Notes under the pieces: model-generated
Databases searched by the model: none
What the model was told of the DNA's origin: nothing
The model's input: only the letters and a program-made list of their open reading frames with translations
Source of the DNA: Promethearchaeota archaeon
GTDB taxonomy: Archaea > Asgardarchaeota > Lokiarchaeia > Sigyniarchaeales > SOKP01
Direction of reading: 5' to 3'
NCBI GenBank assembly: GCA_016840085.1
Contig: JAEOTA010000009.1
Coordinates: 1-42,701, forward strand
Length of the DNA stretch: 42,701 nt
Shown here: positions 25,743-35,016 of the stretch, piece by piece
Layout: every line of letters begins with the position of its first letter
Position numbering within the stretch: position 1 is the first letter of the stretch
Translations under genes and position numbers: made by a program

Positions 25743-26804
25743 ATGGTTAAAACATTTTATTTGTGTTCTTTGGAAGAAATAGCGGGGAAAAGTTTTCTAT
25801 CAATAGGTTTTATTCAAAAATTAAAAAAAGAAGGAAAGAAATTCGTATATTTTAAGCCGATTGGCATTCCTAAAAGTGCGTTTACAAATAAAGCAGATCC
25901 AGATGTAGGCTTCATCCTGAATACAGTTTATAAGACAGATTATCCGTATGATTTTATTTCTCCTGTATCAATTCCAGATGTATATTATGTAGATTTAATT
26001 GATGCCAATAAAAAAGAAGAATTTTTACAAAAGATCAAGAACGCTTATGAAAAAATTACTAAAGATGTTGATTATGCCATAATTGAGGGTAATCCAAGTA
26101 TTAGAAAGTTTGTTAGAGTAGGAATTGATGATGTCAGTATTGCACAAACTCTAGGAATAAATGAATTGATTTATGTTTCTACAGAATCATCAGATCGAGG
26201 AATAGACAATTTCTTTTTTACTAAAAATTATTTTGAGTTTAGGAATATTAAGATTATGGGTATCCTCTTCAACAAGATTGATTATGAATATATTACAAGG
26301 ATTAAAGAGCTTACAGAAGACCATATAAGTCGCTATAATATCCCTATTTTAGGTATTATTGAAAAAAGTGTTGAGTTATTTTCACCTCGAGTAAATGAAA
26401 TAAAAGAACAAATTGGAGGTGAATTAATAAATGAGCAAGCAGTAGCAGGTTTAAGTAATATTGTTGAAACATATCTTATCGGAGCTATGAATGCTCAAGC
26501 TGCATTAAAGTATTTAAGACAAGTTAAACGAGCAGCAGTTATTACAGGAGGAGATCGCACAGATTTAGCTATGGCTGCACTTGACCAAGAGGTTTCAACG
26601 TTGATTTTAACAGGTTTTATTCAGCCTGATATGGGGGTAATAACTGCAGCAAATGAAAAGGGAATCCCAATAATATTAAGTCCTTCTGATACGTATACTA
26701 CAATGAGAAATTTAGAGCGGATACGACCAGGGATTCAAGAAGATGAAATGGAAAAAGTTCTCAATCTGATTGAAAAAGATATAAATTGGGATTTATTATT
26801 ATAA
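25743..26804 (+). CDS. BioD-like/DRTGG-domain protein (phosphotransacetylase N-terminal type)
   Basis: 353 aa from ATG 25743 (GTG 25734 is a possible start). The N-terminal 210 residues have a dethiobiotin synthetase-like P-loop fold with a weak P-loop (LEEIAGKSFLSIGF) and the typical YFKPIG segment. The C-terminal domain is DRTGG, with the name-giving motif as GGDRTDLAMAA. The same two domains form the N terminus of long bacterial Pta, but the catalytic phosphotransacetylase domain is absent. Such proteins commonly accompany ADP-forming acyl-CoA synthetases in archaea and may be nucleotide sensors; function is not established. Confidence 0.82.
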   Translation: MVKTFYLCSLEEIAGKSFLSIGFIQKLKKEGKKFVYFKPIGIPKSAFTNKADPDVGFILNTVYKTDYPYDFISPVSIPDVYYVDLIDANKKEEFLQKIKNAYEKITKDVDYAIIEGNPSIRKFVRVGIDDVSIAQTLGINELIYVSTESSDRGIDNFFFTKNYFEFRNIKIMGILFNKIDYEYITRIKELTEDHISRYNIPILGIIEKSVELFSPRVNEIKEQIGGELINEQAVAGLSNIVETYLIGAMNAQAALKYLRQVKRAAVITGGDRTDLAMAALDQEVSTLILTGFIQPDMGVITAANEKGIPIILSPSDTYTTMRNLERIRPGIQEDEMEKVLNLIEKDINWDLLL

Positions 26805-26879
26805 AATTAAACTTGAAGTTATATCAAAATTCGTTTTCTAAAATTTTAATTTAACCTACTCAATATTAAAAATTCAATC

Positions 26880-26924
26880 TAATTTACTCCCCATTATTTC
26901 CCCTCTCTTACATGGAGTAAATTA
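26880..26924. repeat. Perfect 11-bp inverted repeat with 23-nt loop
   Basis: TAATTTACTCC at 26880-26890 is the exact reverse complement of GGAGTAAATTA at 26914-26924. The pyrimidine-rich loop (26891-26913) contains runs of C. It lies between the DRTGG gene and alanine dehydrogenase and could be a terminator hairpin, an operator or a structured leader. The rest of 26805-27060 is AT-rich with no gene seen. Confidence 0.6.
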
Positions 26925-27060
26925 AATAAATTTATTTAAAATAATCATAGAATTCATTATCGCGTACATCAATATTTAATTAGTAAGATTAATTTTATTC
27001 CAAAGTTTTATCAAAATATAGATTCAATTTTTTATATAATATAAGAGTTTTGAATAAGAA

Positions 27061-28176
27061 ATGATAATTGGAACCCCTAAAGAAATTAAACTTGGTGAAG
27101 GTAGGGTAAGTCTAACGCCTTACAATGTTGAAGAGTTAATTCATTTAGGACATGAAGTAATTATTGAAGATAATGCTGGGAATAATGCAGGTTTTACTAA
27201 TGATCAATATATTGAAGCTGGAGCTAAAATTTATGACAGCAAGAAAAAAATCTATACAGATTCGGATATTCTTGTTAAAGTTAAAGAACCTGTTTTAGAA
27301 GAATTAAACTATTTTAATCAAGGACCAATATTATTCTCATTTTTACACTTATCTGCAGTTAGAGAATTAACAAATATTTTTATGAAAGGTAAAGCAACTG
27401 CTATTGCTTTTGAATCAGTTGAATTAGATAATGGACATTTGCCTATTTTAATACCTATGTCTGAAATCGCCGGAAGGATGGCATTAATCAAAGGTGCAAA
27501 TTTACTTACTTTCCATAATAAAGGAAAAGGAGTATTATTAGGAGGAACTGCGGGAACATATAAAGGTAATGTTGTAGTATTAGGGGGAGGTACCGCAGGT
27601 TTAAATGCAGCAATGGCCGGATATGGATTAGGTGCTCATGTAATAATATTAGAAAGAAATATTGAGAGAATCAGATATTTAAAAGAGACTTTACCAACTG
27701 GAATAGATATTAGAATGTCTAATATTCGAAATATTAGAGAAAGTGTTAAACATGCTGATATTTTAATTGGTACCGTTTTAATTCCAAATGCAAAAGCTCC
27801 AAGAATTGTATCAAAAGAAATGGTTAAATCGATGAAACCAGGGTCTGTTATAGCAGATGTTTCTATTGATCAAGGAGGATGTATAGAAACTAGTAGACCA
27901 ACAACTCATGAAGATCCAATATATATTGAAGAAGATATCATTCATTATTGTGTTACAAATATGCCAGGTGCTTATCCAAGAACCGCTACAGAAGCTTTAT
28001 CTGAAAGTTTATTCCCATATTTATTGAATTTGATATCAGATGAAGATATTATAAACATTCTTAAAAATTATCCTCCTTTAAGAAGAGGAGTAAATGTTTT
28101 TAGGGGAAATATAACTATAAAAGAAATTGCAGACACCTTTAATTTTCCATATAGCCCGATAGAAGATCTAATTTAA
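27061..28176 (+). CDS. ald: Alanine dehydrogenase
   Basis: 371 aa, normal for the Ald/PntAA family. It reversibly converts L-alanine, NAD and water to pyruvate, ammonia and NADH. The N-terminal domain carries [17 protein letters not shown] (substrate Arg), VKVKEP (catalytic Lys) and FSFLHLSA (catalytic His). The Rossmann motif [20 protein letters not shown] is at about 175-195. The segment [13 protein letters not shown] includes the catalytic Asp. The aminotransferase that follows can exchange the alanine amino group, so the pair may run alanine fermentation or redox disposal. Confidence 0.93.
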   Translation: MIIGTPKEIKLGEGRVSLTPYNVEELIHLGHEVIIEDNAGNNAGFTNDQYIEAGAKIYDSKKKIYTDSDILVKVKEPVLEELNYFNQGPILFSFLHLSAVRELTNIFMKGKATAIAFESVELDNGHLPILIPMSEIAGRMALIKGANLLTFHNKGKGVLLGGTAGTYKGNVVVLGGGTAGLNAAMAGYGLGAHVIILERNIERIRYLKETLPTGIDIRMSNIRNIRESVKHADILIGTVLIPNAKAPRIVSKEMVKSMKPGSVIADVSIDQGGCIETSRPTTHEDPIYIEEDIIHYCVTNMPGAYPRTATEALSESLFPYLLNLISDEDIINILKNYPPLRRGVNVFRGNITIKEIADTFNFPYSPIEDLI

Positions 28177-28221
28177 ATATTCTTTTCATTAAGTTATTCA
28201 ATACAACAAAAAGTGAACTAA

Positions 28222-28350
28222 GTGTCAAAAAGAGCAAGAGACGAAGTAAAAAGTGAGAGAATAAGACTCTATTTTGATTTAACATGCTTAGGAATTTATT
28301 ATAGGATAAAGAGAAGTATTTCGACGAACAAAAACCAAAAAAGGATTTTA
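28222..28350 (+). pseudogene. Degenerate partial copy of the 29601 small membrane-protein gene
   Basis: A 42-codon GTG-started frame reads ARDEVKSERIRLYFDLTC and then loses similarity. It matches the N terminus of the protein at 29601 (LKDEAKQERKKLYFDLIC). A 17-base segment is identical between 28266-28282 and 29648-29664. The membrane segments of the full protein are missing, so this is a decayed duplicate on the other side of the aminotransferase gene. Confidence 0.5.
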
Positions 28351-28386
28351 AACATCTAATTATATAATATTTTTACTTAAGGAAAC

Positions 28387-29568
28387 ATGAAAAGATTACA
28401 AGTTTTTGAATATGCGATTCGTGAGATTGCTACCGTTGCAGAGAAAGTTGCTAAAAGTGGTAAAAGAGTTTATCATTTGAATATTGGAGATCCTGCAAAA
28501 TATGATTTTAAGACGCCTAAAAATTTTTCGCAAGCCTTAGCTGATGCTTCCTTTGAAGGAAAAAATTTTTATGCTAATTCGTTAGGTGTTCCAGAACTTA
28601 GAGTGGAATTAAGCAATAATTTAAAACAGTTATACAATATTGATGTAAGTGCTGACAATATATTAGTGACCACAGGGGTCAGTGAAGCAATTTTCTTTCT
28701 TCTCGCAGGACTCATTGAAAATAAAAATGAAATACTTATACCAGGCCCTAGTTATCCCTTATATATAAATTATGCAAAATTCTTTGATGGAGTTCCTGTT
28801 GAATATGAATTAGATGAAGAAAATGATTGGGAACCTAATACAGATGATTTGAGGAAGAAAATATCAAATAAAACACAAGCTATTCTAATATGTTCTCCTA
28901 ATAATCCAACAGGTGTAATGTATAGTGAAAAGATGATAAAAGGTATTATTGATATTGCTGGAGAATATAATTTACCCGTTTTATCTGATGAAATTTATGA
29001 TCAAATCGTATATGATAAACCTTTTACATGTCCTGCTTCACTCAGTAAGGATGTTCCATTAATCGGTTTGAATGGGTTTTCAAAAGCTCACCTTGCTACA
29101 GGATGGAGATTAGGATATATGTATTATCATGATCCTGAAAATAAACTAGAAGAATTAAAGGAAGGAATTGCAAAACTAGCACGAGCAAGAATTTCTGCTA
29201 GTTCAATAGCACAATATGCAGCTTTAGAAATCCTACGAAATCCAGGAACACATACAAATGAAATGGTTAAAAAATTAAAGGAAAGGCGAGATTACTCATA
29301 CGATAGACTAAGAAAAATTGAAGGTATTACTTGTGTCAAACCTAATGGAGCTTTTTATTTATTTCCAAAATTTAATTTTAAAGAATTGGGAGAATGGAAG
29401 GATGATAAAGAATTTGCTATAGATTTGCTTGAAAAAACAGGTGTTTGTGGTGTATATGGATCGGGATTTGGTGAATATGGAAAAGAACATGTAAGATTTA
29501 CATTTTTAGCGAATAAAGAAATATTAGAAACTGTCTATAATCTCCTTGAAGATTTTATAAAAAAGTAG
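28387..29568 (+). CDS. Class I PLP aminotransferase, alanine aminotransferase-like
   Basis: 393 aa fold-type I aminotransferase. PLP contacts are visible: Asn172 (SPNNPTG), Asp201 and Tyr204 (SDEIYDQIVY), the Schiff-base Lys233 (NGFSKAHLATGWRLGY) and a substrate Arg near the C terminus (VRFTFL). N-terminal GDPAKYDF and YANSLGVPELR are typical of AlaT/AspC-type archaeal enzymes. Location next to alanine dehydrogenase suggests alanine:2-oxoglutarate transamination, but substrate range cannot be fixed from sequence. Confidence 0.9.
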   Translation: MKRLQVFEYAIREIATVAEKVAKSGKRVYHLNIGDPAKYDFKTPKNFSQALADASFEGKNFYANSLGVPELRVELSNNLKQLYNIDVSADNILVTTGVSEAIFFLLAGLIENKNEILIPGPSYPLYINYAKFFDGVPVEYELDEENDWEPNTDDLRKKISNKTQAILICSPNNPTGVMYSEKMIKGIIDIAGEYNLPVLSDEIYDQIVYDKPFTCPASLSKDVPLIGLNGFSKAHLATGWRLGYMYYHDPENKLEELKEGIAKLARARISASSIAQYAALEILRNPGTHTNEMVKKLKERRDYSYDRLRKIEGITCVKPNGAFYLFPKFNFKELGEWKDDKEFAIDLLEKTGVCGVYGSGFGEYGKEHVRFTFLANKEILETVYNLLEDFIKK

Positions 29569-29600
29569 TAAACATACAAATTCATATACTTAAAAATTAG

Positions 29601-29897
29601 GTGATATTAATAGCTTTAAAAGATGAAGCGAAACAAGAAAGAAAAAAACTCTATTTTGATTTAATCTGCGGTACAGTCAGTGCAATATTAGCAATAGCAG
29701 GTATCATATTTTTTGCAATAGCATATGGAATTACAAATTGGGCTGGTTTTCTTACAGGACTTATTTTTTGGATATTGTATTTATTTCTTTCACTATTTCT
29801 AATTGGAGTCGGTTTATATACTAAACAACAAGAAAGAAAATATGGTATTTATACAAAAAAAAAGAAAAAAAAAGAGATAAAACCTCCTATAGTGTAA
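29601..29897 (+). CDS. Small two-helix membrane protein
   Basis: 98 aa from GTG 29601. A short charged N terminus (LKDEAKQERKKLYFD) is followed by two transmembrane segments (about 27-47 and 51-75) and a very basic C-terminal tail (KKKKKKEIKPP). Unknown function. A degenerate partial copy lies at 28222-28350 upstream of the aminotransferase gene. Confidence 0.65.
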   Translation: MILIALKDEAKQERKKLYFDLICGTVSAILAIAGIIFFAIAYGITNWAGFLTGLIFWILYLFLSLFLIGVGLYTKQQERKYGIYTKKKKKKEIKPPIV

Positions 29898-29922
29898 TAA
29901 TAAAATAAAAAAAATTAAATTT

Positions 29923-30417
29923 TTATCTATCTGGAGCTTTTCTTCCTAACCACTTCTCATAAAACGTATCTATATCAGGTAAAAAGTTGAATATTGTTGG
30001 ATATCCTGGCGGAACAGCTTCAGTATCTAATAATGTAAAACAGTCAGGGCAATAATATTCTCTTAGTTCTTCCCATTCTGGATCTGATCCCATGTATTTA
30101 GGATAGAGCTCTTCAATCGCTTCACTTGTATCTCTAACTCTTACACGGCATTTAGTTTTCCAATTTTCTTGATAATCTCCAAATTCAAATCCACAATCGC
30201 ATTTCACAGTTCTTTGCTCATTCTTTGATACAATATAAAGGTGTTCATGTAAAGGTAAAATTATCTTTTCTTTCCACGGAACTTTTTCTTGAAGAATTTC
30301 TAACACTTTTTCAAATCTGTCAGGGTCTTTTCTTCCACTAATTATCGGTTTTAACTCATTCCAAGTTAAATCTCCATCAATTAATCTTTCTATAGTTTTT
30401 TTATCATATTTTGCCAT
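29923..30417 (-). CDS. Acetone carboxylase gamma subunit-like protein
   Basis: 164 aa, matching the small gamma subunit (about 165 aa) of acetone carboxylase. It has a zinc-type Cys set: CDCGFEFGDY and later YYCPDCFTLLDTEAVPPGYP. It starts directly after the alpha-like subunit stop (30418), as third gene of the operon. In bacterial acetone carboxylases the gamma subunit completes the hexamer around the catalytic subunits. Its presence is the main reason to prefer acetone carboxylase over hydantoinase or 5-oxoprolinase for this operon. Confidence 0.85.
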   Translation of the reverse strand: MAKYDKKTIERLIDGDLTWNELKPIISGRKDPDRFEKVLEILQEKVPWKEKIILPLHEHLYIVSKNEQRTVKCDCGFEFGDYQENWKTKCRVRVRDTSEAIEELYPKYMGSDPEWEELREYYCPDCFTLLDTEAVPPGYPTIFNFLPDIDTFYEKWLGRKAPDR

Positions 30418-32631
30418 TTATTTCACCTCCATTTTAAAATCTTCAGGGAATTTCCAAAATTCTCGAAATTCTTTCGCCCATTTATCAGATAATTCCAAAC
30501 TTTCTGAATACATTGCATTTACATGTTCACTCAATCTATTATCTGTAATTTTTGATCTTTCTTGTTTCCAAAATTCTTCAAAAGTCATTGACTTTTCTTT
30601 TCTTTCATTTCGTAATTCTTCACGACATGTTTGAGTAGCAGTCTCATCTATAATCCATTCTCCTTTACTCTCATCATATTCTGCTACAACACCATACACT
30701 TTAAATACGATATCTTTAGTATAAATTTCATCGTCTAAGTCTTTCTTAATTAATTCAGTTTTTCTTTCTAATGGATCTCCATAACCCGGACCACCACTTT
30801 GCATATAGTAAAAAATATCAGAATTTTCAAGATTTACAGGGTAAATTGTACAATAGGGTTTACGTGTAATATCACCTTGCAAGTATTTTTCAAATTCACC
30901 ATTCTCAGGGTAAGGATCTCCCAACGGATATTCTCGTCGATTTTTAATAATCTCCTCCATATTAGTATTTTTAGCATATAAACGATAACCAGTAGCATTT
31001 GGATATCCACCATGCATACCTGCCGCACCATGAAAAACTAAACCATCTCTTGCTCCAAAAAAATCAACCTCTTTTGAATACGCTACTAAACCTATCCCTG
31101 CAAATGCAGATCCCCCTCGATATTTACCGAAACCAGCTGTATTCGGTTTTATCTTTCTTGCTAAGTAAGGAACACCTCCCTGAAAAAGCTCCCAAGTTTC
31201 TACATCACCTAGATCCGCCTCAGGATTCCACATCGCATAGCCATAATTTAATCCATCTTTCACAGCACTTGCACCCAAACCTTGCCCACTTATTTCAAAT
31301 GTTGATAATGACCATCTTTGCCCTTCAAGTGGTCCTTCAATAAAAATTCCTCCTCCTTGAATAGCATCTCCAGTTAAACCATATCCTGTAACAACTTCTT
31401 CTCGATATCCACGCGAATATACTCCATATGATAAACACTTCATCATGCCGGTGTAAGCAGGTATTAAATTTCCCCAAGGGGTCTGATATGATAAATATGG
31501 ATCTCCAGGGTTTGCCCAAGTTCCCAATGGATAATTTTTTTCAACAGCAAAATATGCTCCATCGTTTACTTTGTCACCATAGATTAAAACTTGCGTTAGC
31601 AACACCCATTGTCCACCCTCCATAGCCCCTTTACCACAATTGTATGCATTATGTTTAGCGGCATTAGCACCATCAAAAGATAAAGAAAGAGTACCATCTT
31701 CCTTAACAATAAATTCTAAGGGTTGGTTGCTAATTGCATTTATTTTGGCGATTGGTTGCCAAGCTTGTTCTTTAAAAGGAGCATCAATAAAGGATGCGGC
31801 TCTATATCTCCCAGGTATTAATCTTTCTTTCACACGTTCTAGGAAAACTCTCCTTCCCTCTTCAATCGCTTCTCTAATAAACCTTTTATAGTAATCAATT
31901 CCTTCTCTTTTAATGAAATCTATGATAGCGTCTCGTATCATTAGATCACCAGCTAATCTACATTTTTCATCTAATTCCCAATACATTGGAGTTCTGACTG
32001 ATCTTCTAGCATTTATCATATGATCTTTCCAAATTTTATCATTAGAACCAATTTTTCTACAAGTGTAATAAACACCATCGTCAAAACGTTGAATAGCCGC
32101 CACTAAGTCATGTCCAGGAGTAATTCCTCCGGTATCAATTTGATGGGTTACACCCCCTGCCCACCCAATTACTTCATCTTCCCAGAAAATAGGGATGAGT
32201 GTTTGAACATCAGTAGTATGGACATTACCACAATCTGGATCGTTATTTAGAAAAATATCACCAGGATTTATTACAGGATCATCTTCATATTCTTCACGGA
32301 TCATGAATTTAACAGCCTCACTCATGGTATGAACGTGGACTAATATCCCTGTTGATACTACTATCGAATCACCTTCAGGAGTATATAATGCAAAACATAA
32401 TTCTCCTATTTCTTTTACAATTGGCGAAGCTGCAACATGTAATGCTGTCTCTCTGGCGGAAACGAGTGCCCCTCTTAACGAAGCATAATTACGTTCAAAT
32501 CTAAAAGGATCTTCTTCTTTTAGTGTTAACTTTTCAATAGCATAATAACGTCCTGTCTCTTGAAACAATCTCTCACTTTCTTCTAACATTTCTTTTAATC
32601 TTTTTCCATTCCATCCTAATGTTTTTTCCAT
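30418..32631 (-). CDS. Acetone carboxylase alpha-like subunit (HyuB family)
   Basis: 737 aa of the hydantoinase B/oxoprolinase family, close to the size of acetone carboxylase alpha (about 775). Conserved segments include NNDPDCGNVHTTDVQTL and GGVTHQIDTGG, which by family analogy hold the His/Asp ligands of the catalytic metal, and the C-terminal GGPGYGDP. The enzyme carboxylates acetone (or a related ketone) to acetoacetate using ATP made available through the HyuA-type subunit. It starts two bases after the beta-like gene stop. Confidence 0.85.
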   Translation of the reverse strand: MEKTLGWNGKRLKEMLEESERLFQETGRYYAIEKLTLKEEDPFRFERNYASLRGALVSARETALHVAASPIVKEIGELCFALYTPEGDSIVVSTGILVHVHTMSEAVKFMIREEYEDDPVINPGDIFLNNDPDCGNVHTTDVQTLIPIFWEDEVIGWAGGVTHQIDTGGITPGHDLVAAIQRFDDGVYYTCRKIGSNDKIWKDHMINARRSVRTPMYWELDEKCRLAGDLMIRDAIIDFIKREGIDYYKRFIREAIEEGRRVFLERVKERLIPGRYRAASFIDAPFKEQAWQPIAKINAISNQPLEFIVKEDGTLSLSFDGANAAKHNAYNCGKGAMEGGQWVLLTQVLIYGDKVNDGAYFAVEKNYPLGTWANPGDPYLSYQTPWGNLIPAYTGMMKCLSYGVYSRGYREEVVTGYGLTGDAIQGGGIFIEGPLEGQRWSLSTFEISGQGLGASAVKDGLNYGYAMWNPEADLGDVETWELFQGGVPYLARKIKPNTAGFGKYRGGSAFAGIGLVAYSKEVDFFGARDGLVFHGAAGMHGGYPNATGYRLYAKNTNMEEIIKNRREYPLGDPYPENGEFEKYLQGDITRKPYCTIYPVNLENSDIFYYMQSGGPGYGDPLERKTELIKKDLDDEIYTKDIVFKVYGVVAEYDESKGEWIIDETATQTCREELRNERKEKSMTFEEFWKQERSKITDNRLSEHVNAMYSESLELSDKWAKEFREFWKFPEDFKMEVK

Positions 32632-32633
32632 TT

Positions 32634-34802
32634 TTATATTCCCTCCATATGGAAAATTCTATGTTTATCAAGTTTTACTCTAAAACCTGGAGGTACAACT
32701 AAAGTTGTAGCCGGTGCTTCAATAATAGCGGGACCTTGTACATGATTTCCTGAATTCAATAATTCCATCTCCCAGATTGAAGCTTCATACCACTTATTAT
32801 CCCAAAACATATTCCTTACTCCTTTAGAGGCATTACCTTTTGGATTTTTTCCACTTAGTTCATGTTGTGGTAATTTAGGTTTGGGAACAGGCACTATTCC
32901 AGTACCTATTGCTTTTGTAATATGATATCCTAGTTCAGGACTTTTTGTACCTCTTTTAAAAATTAGTTCAAAAAGATCATCATATTTCTTAGTAATTTCG
33001 TTTAACTCTGGTGAATCATAACGTTCAAGGTCAGGTGAATAGTCAATAGTTAGTTCTTCAACTGGAGATTGGACCTCTAAGTCATCTAACATACCAAAAT
33101 ATTGTAATCGCAGAGAAGGTTTGAAAATCATTTCATTAGGATCTCTCCCTTCAGCCTTAAATTCTTTAATAATATTTTCTTTTAATCCTTTCCAAGTGGA
33201 ACTGAGTATAGAAGACACAAATGCGATCATACTTCCATCAGGGGGAATAACTAGATCAACTGATTTTTCATGTCTGTATGAATGGTCTGCACATGCACAT
33301 CCGAATGCAGAAAATGCAGGAGCCCATTCTGGTATTAGAATATTCTGAAAGTTTAACCCTCTTGAATAACCAGCAACGTGGAGTGGACCCCCACCACCAA
33401 ATGAAATCAGAGTATAGTTTTTAGGAGAATATCCTAATCCCTGAATCATCCCATTTAGATGGTTTTTCATGTTAATTTCAATTAGATCTAAAGCTCCTCT
33501 AGCTGTTTTATAGGGATCAGTATTTAGAGGTTCAGCTAATTGATTTTCAATGTATCTCAAAGCCCGATCTTTATTTAATGGAATTTTTCCTCCTAGAAAG
33601 TAATCTGGATTAAGATATCCTAATATTAAACTACAATCAGTCATAGTAACAGTTTCAACACCAGACTGTTCATTACAAACTCCGATTTTATAACCAGCAC
33701 TCTCAGGTCCAAATTCAAGTCGCCCTGAAATTTCATTATATCTTACATACATCCCCGTTCCAGCACCAATGCTGTCTAAAGCAATAGCAGGAATGTTCAA
33801 AATAAACCTTCCAAGTGAACTTTCCCATTTTGTTGGTACATATCTTTCCATCACCAACCCTACATCGAAACTAGTCCCACCTACATCAGAAGAAACTAAA
33901 TTAGTTATTCCATATTTCTCAGCGATAAATTTTGTACCTATTAAACCTCCAATGGGACCAGATACCATTGTTGGTATAAGGGTTTTATGATATGGCGAGA
34001 TTGTCCCTCCATATGTAGTTAAAATTCTTAAGGGAGCCGGTATACCTTTATCTTTTAACGTTTCAGCAATCCCAATTAACTGCTTCCTTGAAGGCTCTGC
34101 TGCATATTGTTCAATTACGAGTGCATTTAACCTTGGTGTTTCACCTCGAACAGGATTATGTTCACTTGATAAAATAATAGGGATTTTATTGCCTCTTTCT
34201 TCCATTATTTGTTCAGCAATCATTCTTACTTGCAATTCGTGACTATCATTCATATATGAACATAAAAGACAAACACATATACTATCTACTCCCATATCGA
34301 GAAGTTCTTTAACAGCTTTATTAGCCTCATCTCTATAAAGAGGGATCAACTCATCACCCCAAAAATTTATCCTTCCTCTTACACCTTTTATTTGTTTCCG
34401 TGGGATAAGTGGTTCTGGATGTTCATGTTCTCTTGCATGCAATCTCCCTCCATAATCAAGCCAAATCCAACATTGTAAAGCTCGACCGAGTCTAAGTAAG
34501 TCTTCAAATCCTGCATTAATAATTACTCCTATATTGCTATTACCCTGCCGTTCTAACAGTCTGTTTACCATTGCAGTACCAGAATAGACTAATGCTTCGA
34601 TAGAATGCCCTGATTTTTCAATATTCGTATCCCATTGTTCTAAAGCGTCACTAATTGAATTTGTAATTCCTTCTGACTCATTTTCAGGAGTTGTTTGTGC
34701 TTTTCCTATTATAAAGATCCCTTCTTCATCAATAATGAACGTATCTGACATCGTTCCTCCTGTATCAAAGGCCATAGCAACTAAATTTTTTGATTTTGAC
34801 AA
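32634..34802 (-). CDS. Acetone carboxylase beta-like subunit (HyuA family)
   Basis: 722 aa, the same length class as acetone carboxylase beta (about 717). It is an acetate/sugar-kinase-like ATPase with phosphate loops AFDTGGTMSDTFI (N terminus) and SSDVGGTSFDVGLV (about 300), plus the family block SGTAMVNRLLERQG and the glycine-rich FGGGGPLHVAGY. It activates bicarbonate and ketone by phosphorylation for the alpha subunit. It is the first gene of the minus-strand operon, and its upstream 34803-35016 shared spacer with the aminopeptidase gene holds the promoters. Confidence 0.87.
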   Translation of the reverse strand: MSKSKNLVAMAFDTGGTMSDTFIIDEEGIFIIGKAQTTPENESEGITNSISDALEQWDTNIEKSGHSIEALVYSGTAMVNRLLERQGNSNIGVIINAGFEDLLRLGRALQCWIWLDYGGRLHAREHEHPEPLIPRKQIKGVRGRINFWGDELIPLYRDEANKAVKELLDMGVDSICVCLLCSYMNDSHELQVRMIAEQIMEERGNKIPIILSSEHNPVRGETPRLNALVIEQYAAEPSRKQLIGIAETLKDKGIPAPLRILTTYGGTISPYHKTLIPTMVSGPIGGLIGTKFIAEKYGITNLVSSDVGGTSFDVGLVMERYVPTKWESSLGRFILNIPAIALDSIGAGTGMYVRYNEISGRLEFGPESAGYKIGVCNEQSGVETVTMTDCSLILGYLNPDYFLGGKIPLNKDRALRYIENQLAEPLNTDPYKTARGALDLIEINMKNHLNGMIQGLGYSPKNYTLISFGGGGPLHVAGYSRGLNFQNILIPEWAPAFSAFGCACADHSYRHEKSVDLVIPPDGSMIAFVSSILSSTWKGLKENIIKEFKAEGRDPNEMIFKPSLRLQYFGMLDDLEVQSPVEELTIDYSPDLERYDSPELNEITKKYDDLFELIFKRGTKSPELGYHITKAIGTGIVPVPKPKLPQHELSGKNPKGNASKGVRNMFWDNKWYEASIWEMELLNSGNHVQGPAIIEAPATTLVVPPGFRVKLDKHRIFHMEGI

Positions 34803-35016
34803 AATATCATCATCAATTTTAGTTTTTTTAAAATGTTTGATAAGTCTATTTTTTTTTAAGAGTTAATAAACCTTTTTACAATAGAATTTCGATTTATGAA
34901 AGAAATTTGAATGAAATCCGTGATGATTTTCTTAAACTCCTCAAAACCAGCCTTTTTTAAATTAAAATTCAAATTTATTTAAAATGATTTTTATCTTAAG
35001 AAGAAATGTAATAAAT

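Noticed and set aside
30999..31343. 114-codon plus-strand ORF
   Set aside because: It lies wholly inside the strongly conserved acetone carboxylase alpha-like gene on the other strand.
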